Assembly (NCBI GenBank): GCA_021208135.1
Contig: JAJOKB010000119.1
Span: forward strand, 1-36,374
Reading direction: 5' to 3'
Origin: Verrucomicrobiota bacterium
GTDB taxonomy: Bacteria; Verrucomicrobiota; Verrucomicrobiia; Opitutales; Oceanipulchritudinaceae
DNA: 36,374 nt
Both the position numbers and the translations under genes were made by a program. Below the pieces are notes generated by a model. That model ran no database searches. It was not told the origin of the DNA and saw only the letters and a list, made by a program, of their open reading frames with translations. Shown piece after piece: positions 1 through 9,784 of the stretch (positions within the stretch are counted from its first letter, which is position 1; every line of letters begins with the position of its first letter).

Positions 1-1040
1 TCGAAGAGAAACCCTGCCGTATAAATACCGTTGTAGTAATCAAACAAATCGGCCGAATCTAACAGAATGCTGAGCACAGGCAAATCTCCGGCAAAAACAT
101 CGTTTACTGGGTCCAAAAATAGCGTGGCGCTGGCAATTGGTCCAGGTTCGGCTCCTTCCCGAACTGCTCTTGCGCGCAAGACCACAGCCGTATAAGGCGG
201 CACCAACGGGGAATGCACTTCTGGACTCCTTTGATTAGTAGTCGCCCGAAAGGACAACTGTGCCTGGATAGACTCGGGCGTTAATCTCAGCGAGTCTTCA
301 GGATCAAAGATGAAGGTCTGCATTACACCCCATAAAAATTCGCCAAACGGATCTCCGGGTTGCTCAGGAAAATTGTTCTTGTACCAGTAGAACTGTCCGC
401 CAACTCGATCCGATCTCGGCTCTGAACCGTCAAGAGTGTAGAGTATTGTTACCGTCGGATCTTCGTGCCACAGTGATAAAAGAAGTGGCGATGTATGGAA
501 ACCACTCGCTACTGAAATCTCAGGTGGAAGGTCGATTTTGGAAAGAAAGCCGACATTTGCTGATCCGGGTGTGGCATCGAATGTCGTGACCCATACTTCG
601 CTACCATCCGGAATTCGTGCATAAGCCTCATCGCGAGCCAAACCAATAGGCGGAATATAATCTACCACCGACCCATCAGGTGCGACCAATGTTAAGGGTT
701 CCCCAGCAGCACTTATAGCAAAATTGGTATGCAAAGGGCTTCCGGAAACTCTGCGATCTTTGTTTGATGCCCAAACCAAAAGATAGTCTCCCGGTGCAAT
801 TTCAACCTGCGGAAAAACCCACTTGAATGGACGCTGCACGTTATCACTCAACCCATAACCACTCAAATCGATTGCCGACTCCCCCGTATTGAACAATTCA
901 ATCCAGTCGGAAAATTCGCCATCTTCATCAGCCAGTACGGTACCATTCGAACTGACGAACTCATTGATAACAACACGCGCATTGGAATGGCTGATGGAAA
1001 TCAAGCCAATCCAAACAATAACTACAATTCGGTACAACAT
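1..1040 (-). CDS. Lamin-tail-domain / CotH-like exported protein, C-terminus cut off by window edge
   Basis: Read on the minus strand from an ATG at 1040, the frame stays open to base 1 (about 346 residues) and continues outside the window. The N-terminus is a Sec signal peptide (MLYRIVVIVWIGLISIS), followed at once by a lamin-tail domain with its usual start (RVVINEFVSSNG), the core WIELFNTG and the turn DLSGYGLSDN. A chitobiase-like C-terminal module follows (TILYTLDGSEP), then the opening of a CotH-type domain (PVLSILLDSADLFDYYNGIY). This order of lamin tail, chitobiase-like module and CotH kinase-like domain is known from large secreted proteins of Verrucomicrobiota and Planctomycetota. 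CotH-family domains in spore coats are protein kinases, but the catalytic part is not in the window, so kinase activity is inference. No clear Shine-Dalgarno site precedes the ATG. Confidence 0.8.
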   Translation of the reverse strand, partial: MLYRIVVIVWIGLISISHSNARVVINEFVSSNGTVLADEDGEFSDWIELFNTGESAIDLSGYGLSDNVQRPFKWVFPQVEIAPGDYLLVWASNKDRRVSGSPLHTNFAISAAGEPLTLVAPDGSVVDYIPPIGLARDEAYARIPDGSEVWVTTFDATPGSANVGFLSKIDLPPEISVASGFHTSPLLLSLWHEDPTVTILYTLDGSEPRSDRVGGQFYWYKNNFPEQPGDPFGEFLWGVMQTFIFDPEDSLRLTPESIQAQLSFRATTNQRSPEVHSPLVPPYTAVVLRARAVREGAEPGPIASATLFLDPVNDVFAGDLPVLSILLDSADLFDYYNGIYTAGFLF

Positions 1041-1064
1041 GGCCTTAGGGGGAGTGATAAGTGC

Positions 1065-1094
1065 AAAAAAAAAACCGATACAAGTATCGGTTTT
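1065..1094 (-). terminator. Rho-independent terminator of the exported protein gene at 1121-1890
   Basis: A perfect 10-bp inverted repeat (AAAACCGATA at 1071-1080, TATCGGTTTT at 1085-1094) with a 4-base loop. On the minus strand it is followed by a run of ten T (A run at 1065-1074). It lies just past the stop at 1121 and before the start of the next minus-strand gene at 1040, so it separates the two transcription units. Confidence 0.8.
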
Positions 1095-1120
1095 AAAATC
1101 AACTGATTGAATCAAAATTC

Positions 1121-1890
1121 TCAGCGTGGCCAAACTTGGGTGAAGTTATTTGTGCCAAACGGAGCGATGAATGCAGATGTACGGGCGCTGTTCTCCAAGA
1201 AGGTGTAGAGACCGGGATCGCCAGCTGCTCCAGGAGTGTTGATGAAGATGAAGCTGCCTTCCAAACGCTTGGCGGAATTGCTTTCGCCAGGGATGTCGCG
1301 CAAATCAACCAAGAAACCGCCGCTCGCCTGGAGGTAAATCCAGGAATCGTTGCCAGCAGCTGGGAAATCAAAGCCATGAACCCAGGAACCGTCTACGATA
1401 GAAGGACCGTCAAATGGAATGTAGAAAATCGAGCCGAGCGTTCGATGTACACATAATCAGGAGCTGATTCACCGTAGTGAAATACGAAACGAAGATTGTA
1501 GCTGAAATACCAACCATCGATTTCACCAGGATTTGGGTGATTGAGGTAATTGCTCAAAGTATCACCGAAGATGGCATCAAGGATGTTGCCGCTGGGAGGA
1601 AGAGTGGTTGGTGCTGGTATGCGCTCGCCGCCGACGATGAGATCACCGGTTTCGGAATCAACGGTTGCATCTGGACGGGCAATGGTTTGGCCGCCTACAA
1701 CGAGAGCGCCGTCATTGTTGACGGTAGCTTGGGGGATCTCGAAACGACCAGTTTCATTGCCCTGGGCGTCGAGCAGAATCAAAGCACCGGTATTAGGATC
1801 GATGCTGAAATTCGGGGGTGTAGCTGCTGACGCAACGGCAACTGAGCCGGCTAGCAGAACGGACGTAGTGATTATTTTGAACAGGTTCAT
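1121..1890 (-). CDS. Small exported protein of unknown family with N-terminal tandem repeats; frameshifted
   Basis: The start is the ATG at 1890, giving MNLFKIITTSVLLAG and a signal peptide cleaved near SAAT. Residues about 25-85 hold three degenerate copies of a short unit with the pattern x(N/D/E)TGALIL, NDGALVVGG and ETGDLIVGG, separated by IPQATV or IARPDATV. The C-terminal half (GEIDGWYFSYNLRFVFHYG onward) has no recognised domain. The frame breaks near 1440, after DYVYIE: one missing base there (probably an A) joins it to a second frame reading TLGSIFYIPFDGPSIVDGSW and ending TQVWPR at 1121. The restored protein is about 256 residues. Both sides of the break read as coherent protein, so a sequencing error is likelier than a pseudogene. 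The family was not recognised. The gene has its own promoter candidate and a strong terminator, so it is probably monocistronic. Confidence 0.65.
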
Positions 1891-1926
1891 AGTGATAAAT
1901 TGAATTCTGAAATCTAAGTTGAACAC

Positions 1927-1956
1927 AATATTCCAAAATAAAGCGACTCTTGTCAA
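1927..1956 (-). promoter_or_regulatory. Candidate sigma-70 promoter of the 1121-1890 gene
   Basis: On the minus strand there is a perfect TTGACA (1951-1956), an 18-base spacer and AATATT (1927-1932) as a weak -10. The -10 lies about 37 bases upstream of the ATG at 1890. The -35 is convincing and the -10 is poor. Confidence 0.4.
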
Positions 1957-2027
1957 CTCTCTAAAATGAATCGTGCCCTGACAATGCAATCAAACCGTTG
2001 AATGCGGCGATTTATCTACGGAAAGCC

Positions 2028-2750
2028 TCACCAATCGAATAGAGTTTGCTGAGGTGAGCGGGCCATTTTTTCGAAATTACTGTTGGGAATGATCAGTTCC
2101 GGGCTATCGACCCGTACATTGCCTACAGTGCTACTGACCTGATGGCGAAGGAGGGTACCGTCAGGAGCGCTGTTGAGTAGCGGTGTGACAGCGGAGGGAT
2201 CCTGAATATGGGGATCTAGCCATGCATCCCAATGTTGTGGTGGCAGGATAACAGGCATGCGCTGATGAATTGGGTTACAGTCACCGTTGGCAGTGATGGT
2301 GAGGATGGCGGTGGAGAGAATCTGCGAACCACTCTCGTGCAACCAGTCGTCCCAAATGCCAGCGAAGGCCAGTGGCTGATGATTGGGGCTAAAAAAATAC
2401 CAGACATCGCCTTTGGCGCGCCATTCGAAATAGCCATCGGCAGGAATCAGGCAGCGCCGGTAGCGCACGGGATCCTTAAATGCGGCTTTGGAAGTGATGG
2501 TTTCGCTGCGTGCGTTGATAAATCCTGACTGCTGCAGGGGAGTTTTGCTCCAATGCGGAATCAGGCCCCAAGTGAAAATGTCCAGCACTCTGCGTGCCTT
2601 GTCTGCATCCTCGCGCACGACTAGCACACCTTGAGTAGGGGCAATATTGTAGCGTGGTTGGATGGCAGAAGGATCGATATCTTCAATTTCAGCTTTGAAG
2701 TGTTTCGCTAAAGCTTCTATTCGGGTGTGAAGACTGTATCTGCCGCACAT
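2028..2750 (-). CDS. SRAP-family protein (YedK/HMCES-like abasic-site DNA-protein crosslinker)
   Basis: The start is placed at the ATG at 2750 so that the protein begins MCGRYSLHT. Cys2 becomes N-terminal after methionine removal and is the residue that forms a thiazolidine crosslink with abasic sites in single-stranded DNA in this family. A longer reading from 2786 would bury the cysteine. Other family marks are PRYNIAPTQ, FINARSETITSKAAFKD, RRCLIPADGYFEWR and MPVILPPQHWDAWLD. The length of 240 residues is normal. It is divergent from the histidine kinase gene starting at 2918, with a 167-base gap between them. The role in protecting abasic sites at replication forks is known for the family. 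No SOS box could be confirmed by eye. Confidence 0.93.
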   Translation of the reverse strand: MCGRYSLHTRIEALAKHFKAEIEDIDPSAIQPRYNIAPTQGVLVVREDADKARRVLDIFTWGLIPHWSKTPLQQSGFINARSETITSKAAFKDPVRYRRCLIPADGYFEWRAKGDVWYFFSPNHQPLAFAGIWDDWLHESGSQILSTAILTITANGDCNPIHQRMPVILPPQHWDAWLDPHIQDPSAVTPLLNSAPDGTLLRHQVSSTVGNVRVDSPELIIPNSNFEKMARSPQQTLFDW

Positions 2751-2917
2751 GCAGATCAACTCTGTGTGCACGCGCAAGAGGCGCAACCGTTAAAATGACA
2801 GCTATCCATAGCCATGTTTAACCGTCACAAAAGAGGCACTAGTGCATCCGGCAGCCTGATCCTAAGTAATTTACCAGCTTGCAGCCACTTGATGCTTTCG
2901 CTACCCATAGAATAAGA

Positions 2918-4960
2918 ATGTTAATGGGATTACAGCACGAACACTTATTAGCGGAGGTCGCCAAAAACACGCGCAACTCCGTTATCGTTACCGATGCTGC
3001 CAGGCGCATTTTGTGGGTAAACGAAGCCTTTACCAAACTCACCGGCTACACTCTGGAAGAAGCAGTGGGCAAGTCCCCAAGAGATTTGCTGCAAACGCCG
3101 TTCACCGACCGCGCGGAAATTGAGAAAATGAAAGTGGCTCTGGACCAGGGTCTGCCAGTGGAGGCATTGGTGCTCAACAAGAGCAAGGACGGCTCGGAGT
3201 ATTGGATTGAACTGGATATACAACCAGTGTTTGACGCAGGCAATCAGCTGGTTGCCTTTGTCTCGGTACAAGTGGATGTGACGGAAAAAGTTGCCGCTAA
3301 AGCAAGGCTGCTCAGGAATGAACAATTTCTGAAAAAGCTCAGTGAGGTCAGTGGCGTGGGAGGATGGAGCTATGAATTCGATTCGGATACAGTGCAATGG
3401 ACCGAGGAAACCTGCCGCATTCACGACCGTCCGGTCGGTTACAAAGTTTCGCTGCAAGAGGGCTTGCAATACTATCTTCCAGAATACCGGACCCTCCTGG
3501 AGCAAACAGTGCGCAAATGTCTTCAAGACGGTCAACCGTGGGCGCTGGAACTCCAGCTTAAGTCAGCCAAAGGCGTCATAAAATGGGTGCATGCCAGAGG
3601 CGAAGCCGAGAAAGTCGAGGGGCGGCCTGTCCGCTTGCTGGGCACGATTCAGGACATTTCCAAAAGAAAAGAATACGAGCAACAGCTATTGACCCTGAAT
3701 CAAGAGTTGCGTGAGCGGACTCAACTCTCGAGCGAATTGCGCGCCAAGGCGGATGCGGCTAATCAAGCCAAGAGTGAGTTTCTCGCCAACATGAGCCACG
3801 AGATCCGCACCCCCATGAATGGCATTTTGGGTATGGCGCAACTGCTGCAAGACATGGCCGAAGACCCCGAACAGAAGGAATACATTCAGGTCATTGTGGA
3901 AAGCGGGAACTCTCTGCTGGCACTGATTAATGATATTCTGGACTTTTCCCGCATCGAGGCTGGCAAATTGCATTTTGCCGAGGAAACTTTTGATCCGTTG
4001 ACCTTGGCGAGATCCACTCTGGAGGCAAATCGTGTCCTGGCAGAGGGCAAGGGTTTGCAGATCGGTATCGTAGCACTGGGCTTCAGAGACCAAGGGTTGA
4101 GTATCGTTGCCGACCCTCACAGAGTGCGCCAGATACTGAACAACCTGTTGCACAATGCGATTAAATTTACCGATTCAGGAGCGGTGGGCATCATCGTTCG
4201 GATGCTTCAGTTGACAGACACCAAGGTAACCCTGTCCTTTACTGTTGCTGACACTGGTCTGGGCATCCCTGCCGAGAGTCAGCATCGGCTATTCGACCGA
4301 TTCAGTCAGCTCGACAACACCAAAACGCGGAGACATGGAGGCTCAGGGCTTGGACTGGCCATCTGTCAGCAACTCACTGAATTAATGGGCGGCAGCATTT
4401 CAGTCGACAGCCCAAGTGCCAAGGCCAAGCTGTTGTTCCCGGACATACGCAATCCCGGTCCGGGAGCAGCATTTGAACTCCGCATCGGTTTCCGCTTGGC
4501 GAAACCTGCTCAACCACCCTCCCCTGCAGCGACTAGTGAAGCTAATTCCCCCAAACAGGAAGGCAACCAACCAACGGTGCTTCTGGTAGAGGACAACGAA
4601 ATCAACCGTTTGGTGGCAGAGGGAATGTTAGCGAAATTTGGGATCAAGACTGCATCCGCTCCCAATGGTCTGGAGGCTTTGCAAATGCTCAAATCTTCCA
4701 GCTACGATTTGGTTTTCATGGATATTCAAATGCCAGTGCTGGACGGCTTGGAAGCTACCAAACAATTCCGCCAACAGGCCGATGAGACCTGGGCATCCGC
4801 TGCTTCGGTTCCAATTGTAGCGATGACTGCCCACGCGATGCGAGGCGATCGCGATGCCTGCATTGAGGCGGGCATGAATGACTACGTGTCCAAACCCATT
4901 GAGAAGGAGCGCATCGCGGAAGTGTTGCAGCGATGGCTTCATCCAAAGGTCGGCCAATAG
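2918..4960 (+). CDS. Cytoplasmic PAS-PAS hybrid sensor histidine kinase with C-terminal receiver domain
   Basis: The start is the ATG at 2918 ([11 protein letters not shown]); a TTG at 2879 in the same frame would add 13 residues with no support. The order is: PAS domain about residues 10-125 ([32 protein letters not shown]), a second PAS/PAC about 145-255 (ending [15 protein letters not shown]), a short coiled coil, a HisKA dimerisation helix with the phosphoacceptor in [11 protein letters not shown], a HATPase_c domain (N box [25 protein letters not shown]), and a receiver domain in the last 125 residues (LLVEDNEIN, phosphoacceptor Asp in VFMDIQMP, Lys in YVSKPIE). No membrane segment is present, so it senses a cytoplasmic signal through PAS. 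The receiver suggests a phosphorelay, but no phosphotransfer protein or DNA-binding regulator is adjacent, so the target is unknown. Confidence 0.93.
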   Translation: MLMGLQHEHLLAEVAKNTRNSVIVTDAARRILWVNEAFTKLTGYTLEEAVGKSPRDLLQTPFTDRAEIEKMKVALDQGLPVEALVLNKSKDGSEYWIELDIQPVFDAGNQLVAFVSVQVDVTEKVAAKARLLRNEQFLKKLSEVSGVGGWSYEFDSDTVQWTEETCRIHDRPVGYKVSLQEGLQYYLPEYRTLLEQTVRKCLQDGQPWALELQLKSAKGVIKWVHARGEAEKVEGRPVRLLGTIQDISKRKEYEQQLLTLNQELRERTQLSSELRAKADAANQAKSEFLANMSHEIRTPMNGILGMAQLLQDMAEDPEQKEYIQVIVESGNSLLALINDILDFSRIEAGKLHFAEETFDPLTLARSTLEANRVLAEGKGLQIGIVALGFRDQGLSIVADPHRVRQILNNLLHNAIKFTDSGAVGIIVRMLQLTDTKVTLSFTVADTGLGIPAESQHRLFDRFSQLDNTKTRRHGGSGLGLAICQQLTELMGGSISVDSPSAKAKLLFPDIRNPGPGAAFELRIGFRLAKPAQPPSPAATSEANSPKQEGNQPTVLLVEDNEINRLVAEGMLAKFGIKTASAPNGLEALQMLKSSSYDLVFMDIQMPVLDGLEATKQFRQQADETWASAASVPIVAMTAHAMRGDRDACIEAGMNDYVSKPIEKERIAEVLQRWLHPKVGQ

Positions 4961-5157
4961 GCGCAGACGGCAGCACCCAACAGCCTCCCAACATGCCTGA
5001 CAAGCAGACCGTACCAGGCCTTGAAGGCATCGACTGCGGTGGCAAAGTATAGGCACTGCACACGGCGCATGAGGTGACCCAACTCTCTGAGGCGCTCTAA
5101 TGTCTTTGCATTTCAGGCAAAATGCCCTACTGTGAGCGCTATTTATCGAAATTTGAC

Positions 5158-8100
5158 ATGATCGCCCGACTGCTAAAAAAATTCTCTGGAGGCCACTACC
5201 GCAAGTTTTACCGGCAGTGCCAACCCTTGGTGGCACGCATCAACGAGCTTGAGCTGCAATACCAAAAACTAAGCGACGAAGAACTTCGCGCGCATACCGA
5301 GCAGTTCCGCGAACGCTTCCGCAAAGGCGAATCCTTGGACGATTTGCTGCCCGAAGCGTTTGCCACCGTCAAAAACGCTGCGCGCCGCTTGTGCGGGCAG
5401 GAAATCACCTATGTCGGGGTTCAGGACACCTGGAACATGGTCCACTACGATGTGCAGCTGATCGGCGGCATGGCCTTGCATAGACACATGATCGCAGAAA
5501 TGGCCACCGGGGAAGGTAAAACCTTGGTTGCGACCTGTCCGCTTTATTTGAATGCACTGGCGGGCCGGGGTGCGCAGTTGGTCACGGTGAATGAATACTT
5601 GGCCCAGCGTGACGCCGAATGGATGGGGCACGTGTATAAATTCCTCGGTATGACCGTTGGTGTGATTCGCAATCAACAACCACCTGAAGAGAAACGGGCA
5701 GCCTACAACTGCGATATCACCTATGGCACCGCAAGCGAATTTGGGTTTGACTACCTGCGCGACAACGGCATGGCGATGTCCAAGGAAACTCAAGTTCAAC
5801 GCGACTACTTTTATTGTATCGTGGACGAAGTGGACTCGATTCTGATCGACGAGGCTCGCACCCCCTTGATTATTTCCGGCCCGGTTCAAGACGATACTGT
5901 GGGGCCTTATCTCGAGTACAAAAAACCGATTGAACAACTGGTCAAAGCGCAGACCAATTTATGCAATCAATTCATTAGCGAAGCCAAAGCTGAATTCGAC
6001 AAGGGCGCGCAGGGCAACGAACAACAGGCTCTCTACCGCATGTTGCAGGTAAAGCTGGGTATGCCACGCAACAAAATTTTCATGCGCATGATGGAGGAAG
6101 GTTCCATTCGCAAAAAGTTCGACGCCTACGACCTCGAGATGGCAGGCGACTTTAACAAGACCAAGAAGTATCAACTCAAGGAGGAGTTGTACTACTCCAT
6201 CGACGAAAAACAAAGACAAAGCGACTTGGGTGAAATGGGGCGTGAATTCCTCATGCCCGACCAACCGGATGCATTCGTGCTGCCGGATTTGCCGACTCTG
6301 TACATGGAGATCGATGCGCTGAGGGATAAGTCTCCGGAAGAAAAAGCCTCACTAAAGGCAGAATGGCAGACTAAATTCGAACGCACCAGTGAAACGATCC
6401 ATGTCATCAGTCAACTGCTGAGAGCCTACAGCCTGTACGATAAAGACGTGGAGTATGTGGTTCAGGATGGTAAAGTCATGATCGTGGACGAAAATACCGG
6501 CCGTGTCATGCCCGGCAGGCGTTGGTCCGACGGACTGCACCAGGCGGTTGAAGCCAAGGAAGGTGTCCAAATCGAAAAAGAATCGAAGACCTACGCCACC
6601 ATTACCCTGCAGAACTATTTCCGTCTGTACGAAAAACTGGCTGGTATGACTGGCACTGCCGAGACTGAGGCCAACGAATTCAAAGACATTTACAAACTCG
6701 ACGTTATGGTCATTCCGACCAATAAGCCGAGTATCCGCATCGACCAGAACGACATCATCTACAAGACACGCAGGGAAAAATATAAGGCTGTTATTGAAGA
6801 GATCCGCAGCGCACACCAGCGCGGTCAACCTTGCCTGGTCGGCACCGTATCCGTGGATTCTTCTGAAGTTCTCAGCCGTATGCTCAAGCGGGAGATGATT
6901 CCGCACAATGTGTTGAATGCCAAGTATCACGCGCAGGAAGCTGAAATCGTTCCCGGGCCGGGCAAAAGGGCGCGGTCACAATCGCCACCAACATGGCGGG
7001 TCGCGGTACCGATATTAAGTTGGGGGCAGGTGTATCCGACCTCGGCGGCTTGTACGTTTTAGGGACTGAACGCCATACTTCGCGCCGGATCGACCGCCAG
7101 TTGCGCGGGCGTTGCGCACGTCAGGGAGACCCGGGCACCACACGCTTTTTCCTGTCGCTCGAGGACGAACTGATGCGCCTGTACAGTCAGGGTAGCGCTG
7201 GCAAGCTTTTGGAAAGCTCCTTTGAAGAGGGACAACCTTTGGAGCACCGTTGGTTGAATCCAATGATCGAGCGCGCACAAAAAACCGTCGAGCAACATCA
7301 CTACTCGGTACGTCGCAGATTGCTTCAATACGATGATGTGGGTTCCAAGCAACGCGAAGTCATTTATGGGCTGCGCAATGATGCCCTGCTCAGCGATGAA
7401 CCAAAGGAAATCATCTTCGAACTGATCCGCGAGGAGGTGCAGCACAGGATTGAGGAATTCGCTGTCAGCGACCCCAAAGCAGCTTCGGAAAAGGATTACC
7501 AAGACTACTTGAACTGGGTGTGCCAGACATTCCCGGTCAGCCTGAAAGAGCAGGAATTGACCGGAAAATCAGGGGCCGACATTGAAAAGTTGACCCTGTC
7601 GCGCATCGAAGAAGCTTATCAGGTCAAGGAAGCAGCGGAAGACCCGCAGATGCTGCGGCAACTGGAGCGCATGGTCGTTATCAGCAATGTGGATCGCAAC
7701 TGGCAAACACACTTGACCGAGATGGAGGATCTCAGACAAAGCGTTGGTTTGCGCGGTTATGGTCAAAAAGATCCATTGGTGGAGTATAAAAGCGAGGCCT
7801 TTGGATTCTTTGAACAGATGATGAACCAAGTGCGCACCGATATCTGCAGTGGCATTTTCCGCAGTGTGACCAACATGCGCGCCTACCAAAACATGATTGC
7901 TCACTTGCAAAGAACAGCCCGCACAACGGGTCCAGCTGGTCCTGATGGAGCTGCGGCAGGTGCCGTTGCAGCTCAACCTGCGGTTGCCGGAGCAGACTCC
8001 GGCGCGCACACTTCAGCTGCCGCTGGTAAACCTTTGCCATCTGTCAAACGCACCCCCGTACGCATCGCCAACGAACCTGCCCGAAATGATGTTGTCACCA

Positions 8101-8192
8101 TTCGCAAGGGCGTCGAAACCCAAAAACTAAAGTGGAAAAAAGCGGAAAAGATGGTGAAGGAAGAGGGTTGGTTGCTGGTGGAAGAGAAATAA
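5158..8192 (+). CDS. secA: Preprotein translocase ATPase SecA, frameshifted at about 6951
   Basis: SecA is the ATPase motor of the Sec translocon. The start is set at the ATG at 5158 (MIARLLKKF), which matches the usual SecA N-terminus; an in-frame ATG at 5122 would add 12 residues. Visible parts are Walker A MATGEGKT, the DEVD box in [15 protein letters not shown], a long insertion between the GPVQDD segment and the [20 protein letters not shown] region, the MTGTAETEA motif, and the helicase motif [12 protein letters not shown]. The frame breaks after QEAEIV at 6951: restoring one G before CCCGGG gives [17 protein letters not shown] and one protein of about 1011 residues. An essential gene is unlikely to be truly broken, so this is probably a sequence error. 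The C-terminus ends [11 protein letters not shown] and has no cysteine-rich zinc motif. Confidence 0.93.
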
Positions 8193-9763
8193 TTCTCCAC
8201 TTCAAACCCTGGCTGCTGGCCACAGCCATGGCGGTGGCAACCATCCTTGGTCATTGGTGGGCGATGCCTCCCGGCGATATGCCCGAGGCTGCCTGGCTGA
8301 TGTTGGTGCCCTTCCTCCTTTGGCTGAATTCCAATCCAGGCAACCGCTTGTTTTGGTTCTCGACCGCAGCCACAGGTTGGATCACTTGGTTTGGCCTGCT
8401 TTTCTGGCTGCGCAATTTCACCCACCATCTGGAATTTTTCGGTGCCACCGCAGTCGGTTGGTTATTAACGGCCACCCTGGCGGCTGTGGTAGCCGCATTT
8501 TGGGTAGTATGGTGTTGGTTGGCTCGCTTACTGTGGCGCGATAGTATAGCACTTGGTTTTGCCTCCAGGATGGCTGGCGTTTGCGCAATCGCCGGGGCAT
8601 GGGTGGTACTGGAATGGGTGCGCTCCTGGATTTTCACCGGCTTTCCCTGGCTGCCATTGGCAGCTTCACAATGGCAACGTCCCATCATGTTGCAGATCCT
8701 GGCCTACACAGGTAGCTGGGGTCTATCCTGGGCACTGGTGGTTTTCAATACCACGCTGGCACTCTATATCGTCCATTTACTAACACCGAAACCTGGATTC
8801 AAGGCATGGTATCAAAAGTTATGCCCGGATTTATATTTTGGCTTGGCTGTCATGGCGACAGTGGTAGCTGCCGGCTGGTGGAGCCCCAAAGCGGCAACAC
8901 CCCAAAATCTTGGGCGTGTAGGTTTTGTTCAGCCTTACGTACAACCGGCTGAAAAATGGGATTTTGACTCATCAGCATCCGTTCTTCATGACCTCGCGGA
9001 AGTCACCCGATTCGCCCGAATTCTTGGAGCACAGCTGATTCTATGGCCCGAAGCACCCACGCCCTTTCCAGTAACTGGACCGGGCAGTCTGGAGGCCTGG
9101 CTGCACAACCTTGCGCTGGAAGTGGATGTGCCCATTCTCGGCGGTGGCCTGATGCATTCAAGTTCCGGGGATAACGCCGATGGTGTCTGGTATAATGCCG
9201 TTGTTCTGGTAACCCCGGAAACAGGCGTACACCACGACACCATTTACGCCAAACGGAGACTGGTTCCCTTTGGTGAATATGTGCCACTCGCGCGTTGGTT
9301 CAAATTTCTCAACACCGTGGTACCCATCGAAGGCAGTTTACATCCGGGTTCTTCACCCGCGTTGATTCCGGTTCGATTACAAAATCTGACCACCCTCCAG
9401 ATAGGTTCCCTGATATGCTATGAGGATATTTTCAGTTCATTGGCCCGGGCAACCGTGAAGGCCGGAGCCGATGTCCTGTTTGTTGCCACTAACAATGCCT
9501 GGTACGGGGAAGAGGGCGGCGCGTGGCAACATGCAGCGCATTCAGTTTTACGTGCCGCCGAAACTCGTCGGCCTCTGGTTCGCAGCGGTAATGCCGGATG
9601 GAGCGGCTGGATTGATGAACGTGGACGCATTCGCCATGTCGTCTTAAACGAACAAGGCAGCATCTACTTCGCCGGAGCAGATACTGCCATGTTACAAAGA
9701 GATCCCGCTCTGGCCCGCTCCCTCACTGTTTACGTGCGGTTTGGGCATGGTGGGTCCTGGTGA
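8168..9763 (+). CDS. lnt: Apolipoprotein N-acyltransferase Lnt
   Basis: Lnt adds the third acyl chain to the N-terminal cysteine of lipoproteins in the inner membrane. The first half is hydrophobic with six or more membrane segments. The second half is a nitrilase-type domain with the catalytic Glu in [10 protein letters not shown], the Lys in [14 protein letters not shown] and the Cys in SLICYEDIF, followed by [10 protein letters not shown] and RSGNAGWSG. The length of about 530 residues is normal. The start is uncertain: a TTG at 8168 is preceded by a GGAAGAG-like ribosome site and overlaps the secA end by 25 bases; a GTG at 8132 and an ATG at 8228 share the frame. The overlap suggests translational coupling to secA. 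Its 3' end lies 21 bases from the convergent nrdA stop. Confidence 0.93.
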   Translation: MVAGGREIILHFKPWLLATAMAVATILGHWWAMPPGDMPEAAWLMLVPFLLWLNSNPGNRLFWFSTAATGWITWFGLLFWLRNFTHHLEFFGATAVGWLLTATLAAVVAAFWVVWCWLARLLWRDSIALGFASRMAGVCAIAGAWVVLEWVRSWIFTGFPWLPLAASQWQRPIMLQILAYTGSWGLSWALVVFNTTLALYIVHLLTPKPGFKAWYQKLCPDLYFGLAVMATVVAAGWWSPKAATPQNLGRVGFVQPYVQPAEKWDFDSSASVLHDLAEVTRFARILGAQLILWPEAPTPFPVTGPGSLEAWLHNLALEVDVPILGGGLMHSSSGDNADGVWYNAVVLVTPETGVHHDTIYAKRRLVPFGEYVPLARWFKFLNTVVPIEGSLHPGSSPALIPVRLQNLTTLQIGSLICYEDIFSSLARATVKAGADVLFVATNNAWYGEEGGAWQHAAHSVLRAAETRRPLVRSGNAGWSGWIDERGRIRHVVLNEQGSIYFAGADTAMLQRDPALARSLTVYVRFGHGGSW

Positions 9764-9784
9764 GCGCGCTGTTTGTTGCTTTAT

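Noticed and set aside
889-1110. Small plus-strand ORF over the lamin-tail gene start
   Set aside because: It runs through the terminator hairpin and opposite the conserved lamin-tail domain.
3686-4153. Open frame antisense to the histidine kinase HisKA region
   Set aside because: The sense strand carries a complete kinase domain; the antisense product has no recognisable features.
6951-8192. Second, separate SecA-like gene (SecA2) starting near 6993
   Set aside because: It is exactly the C-terminal continuation of the upstream frame; one base joins them without loss of conserved residues.
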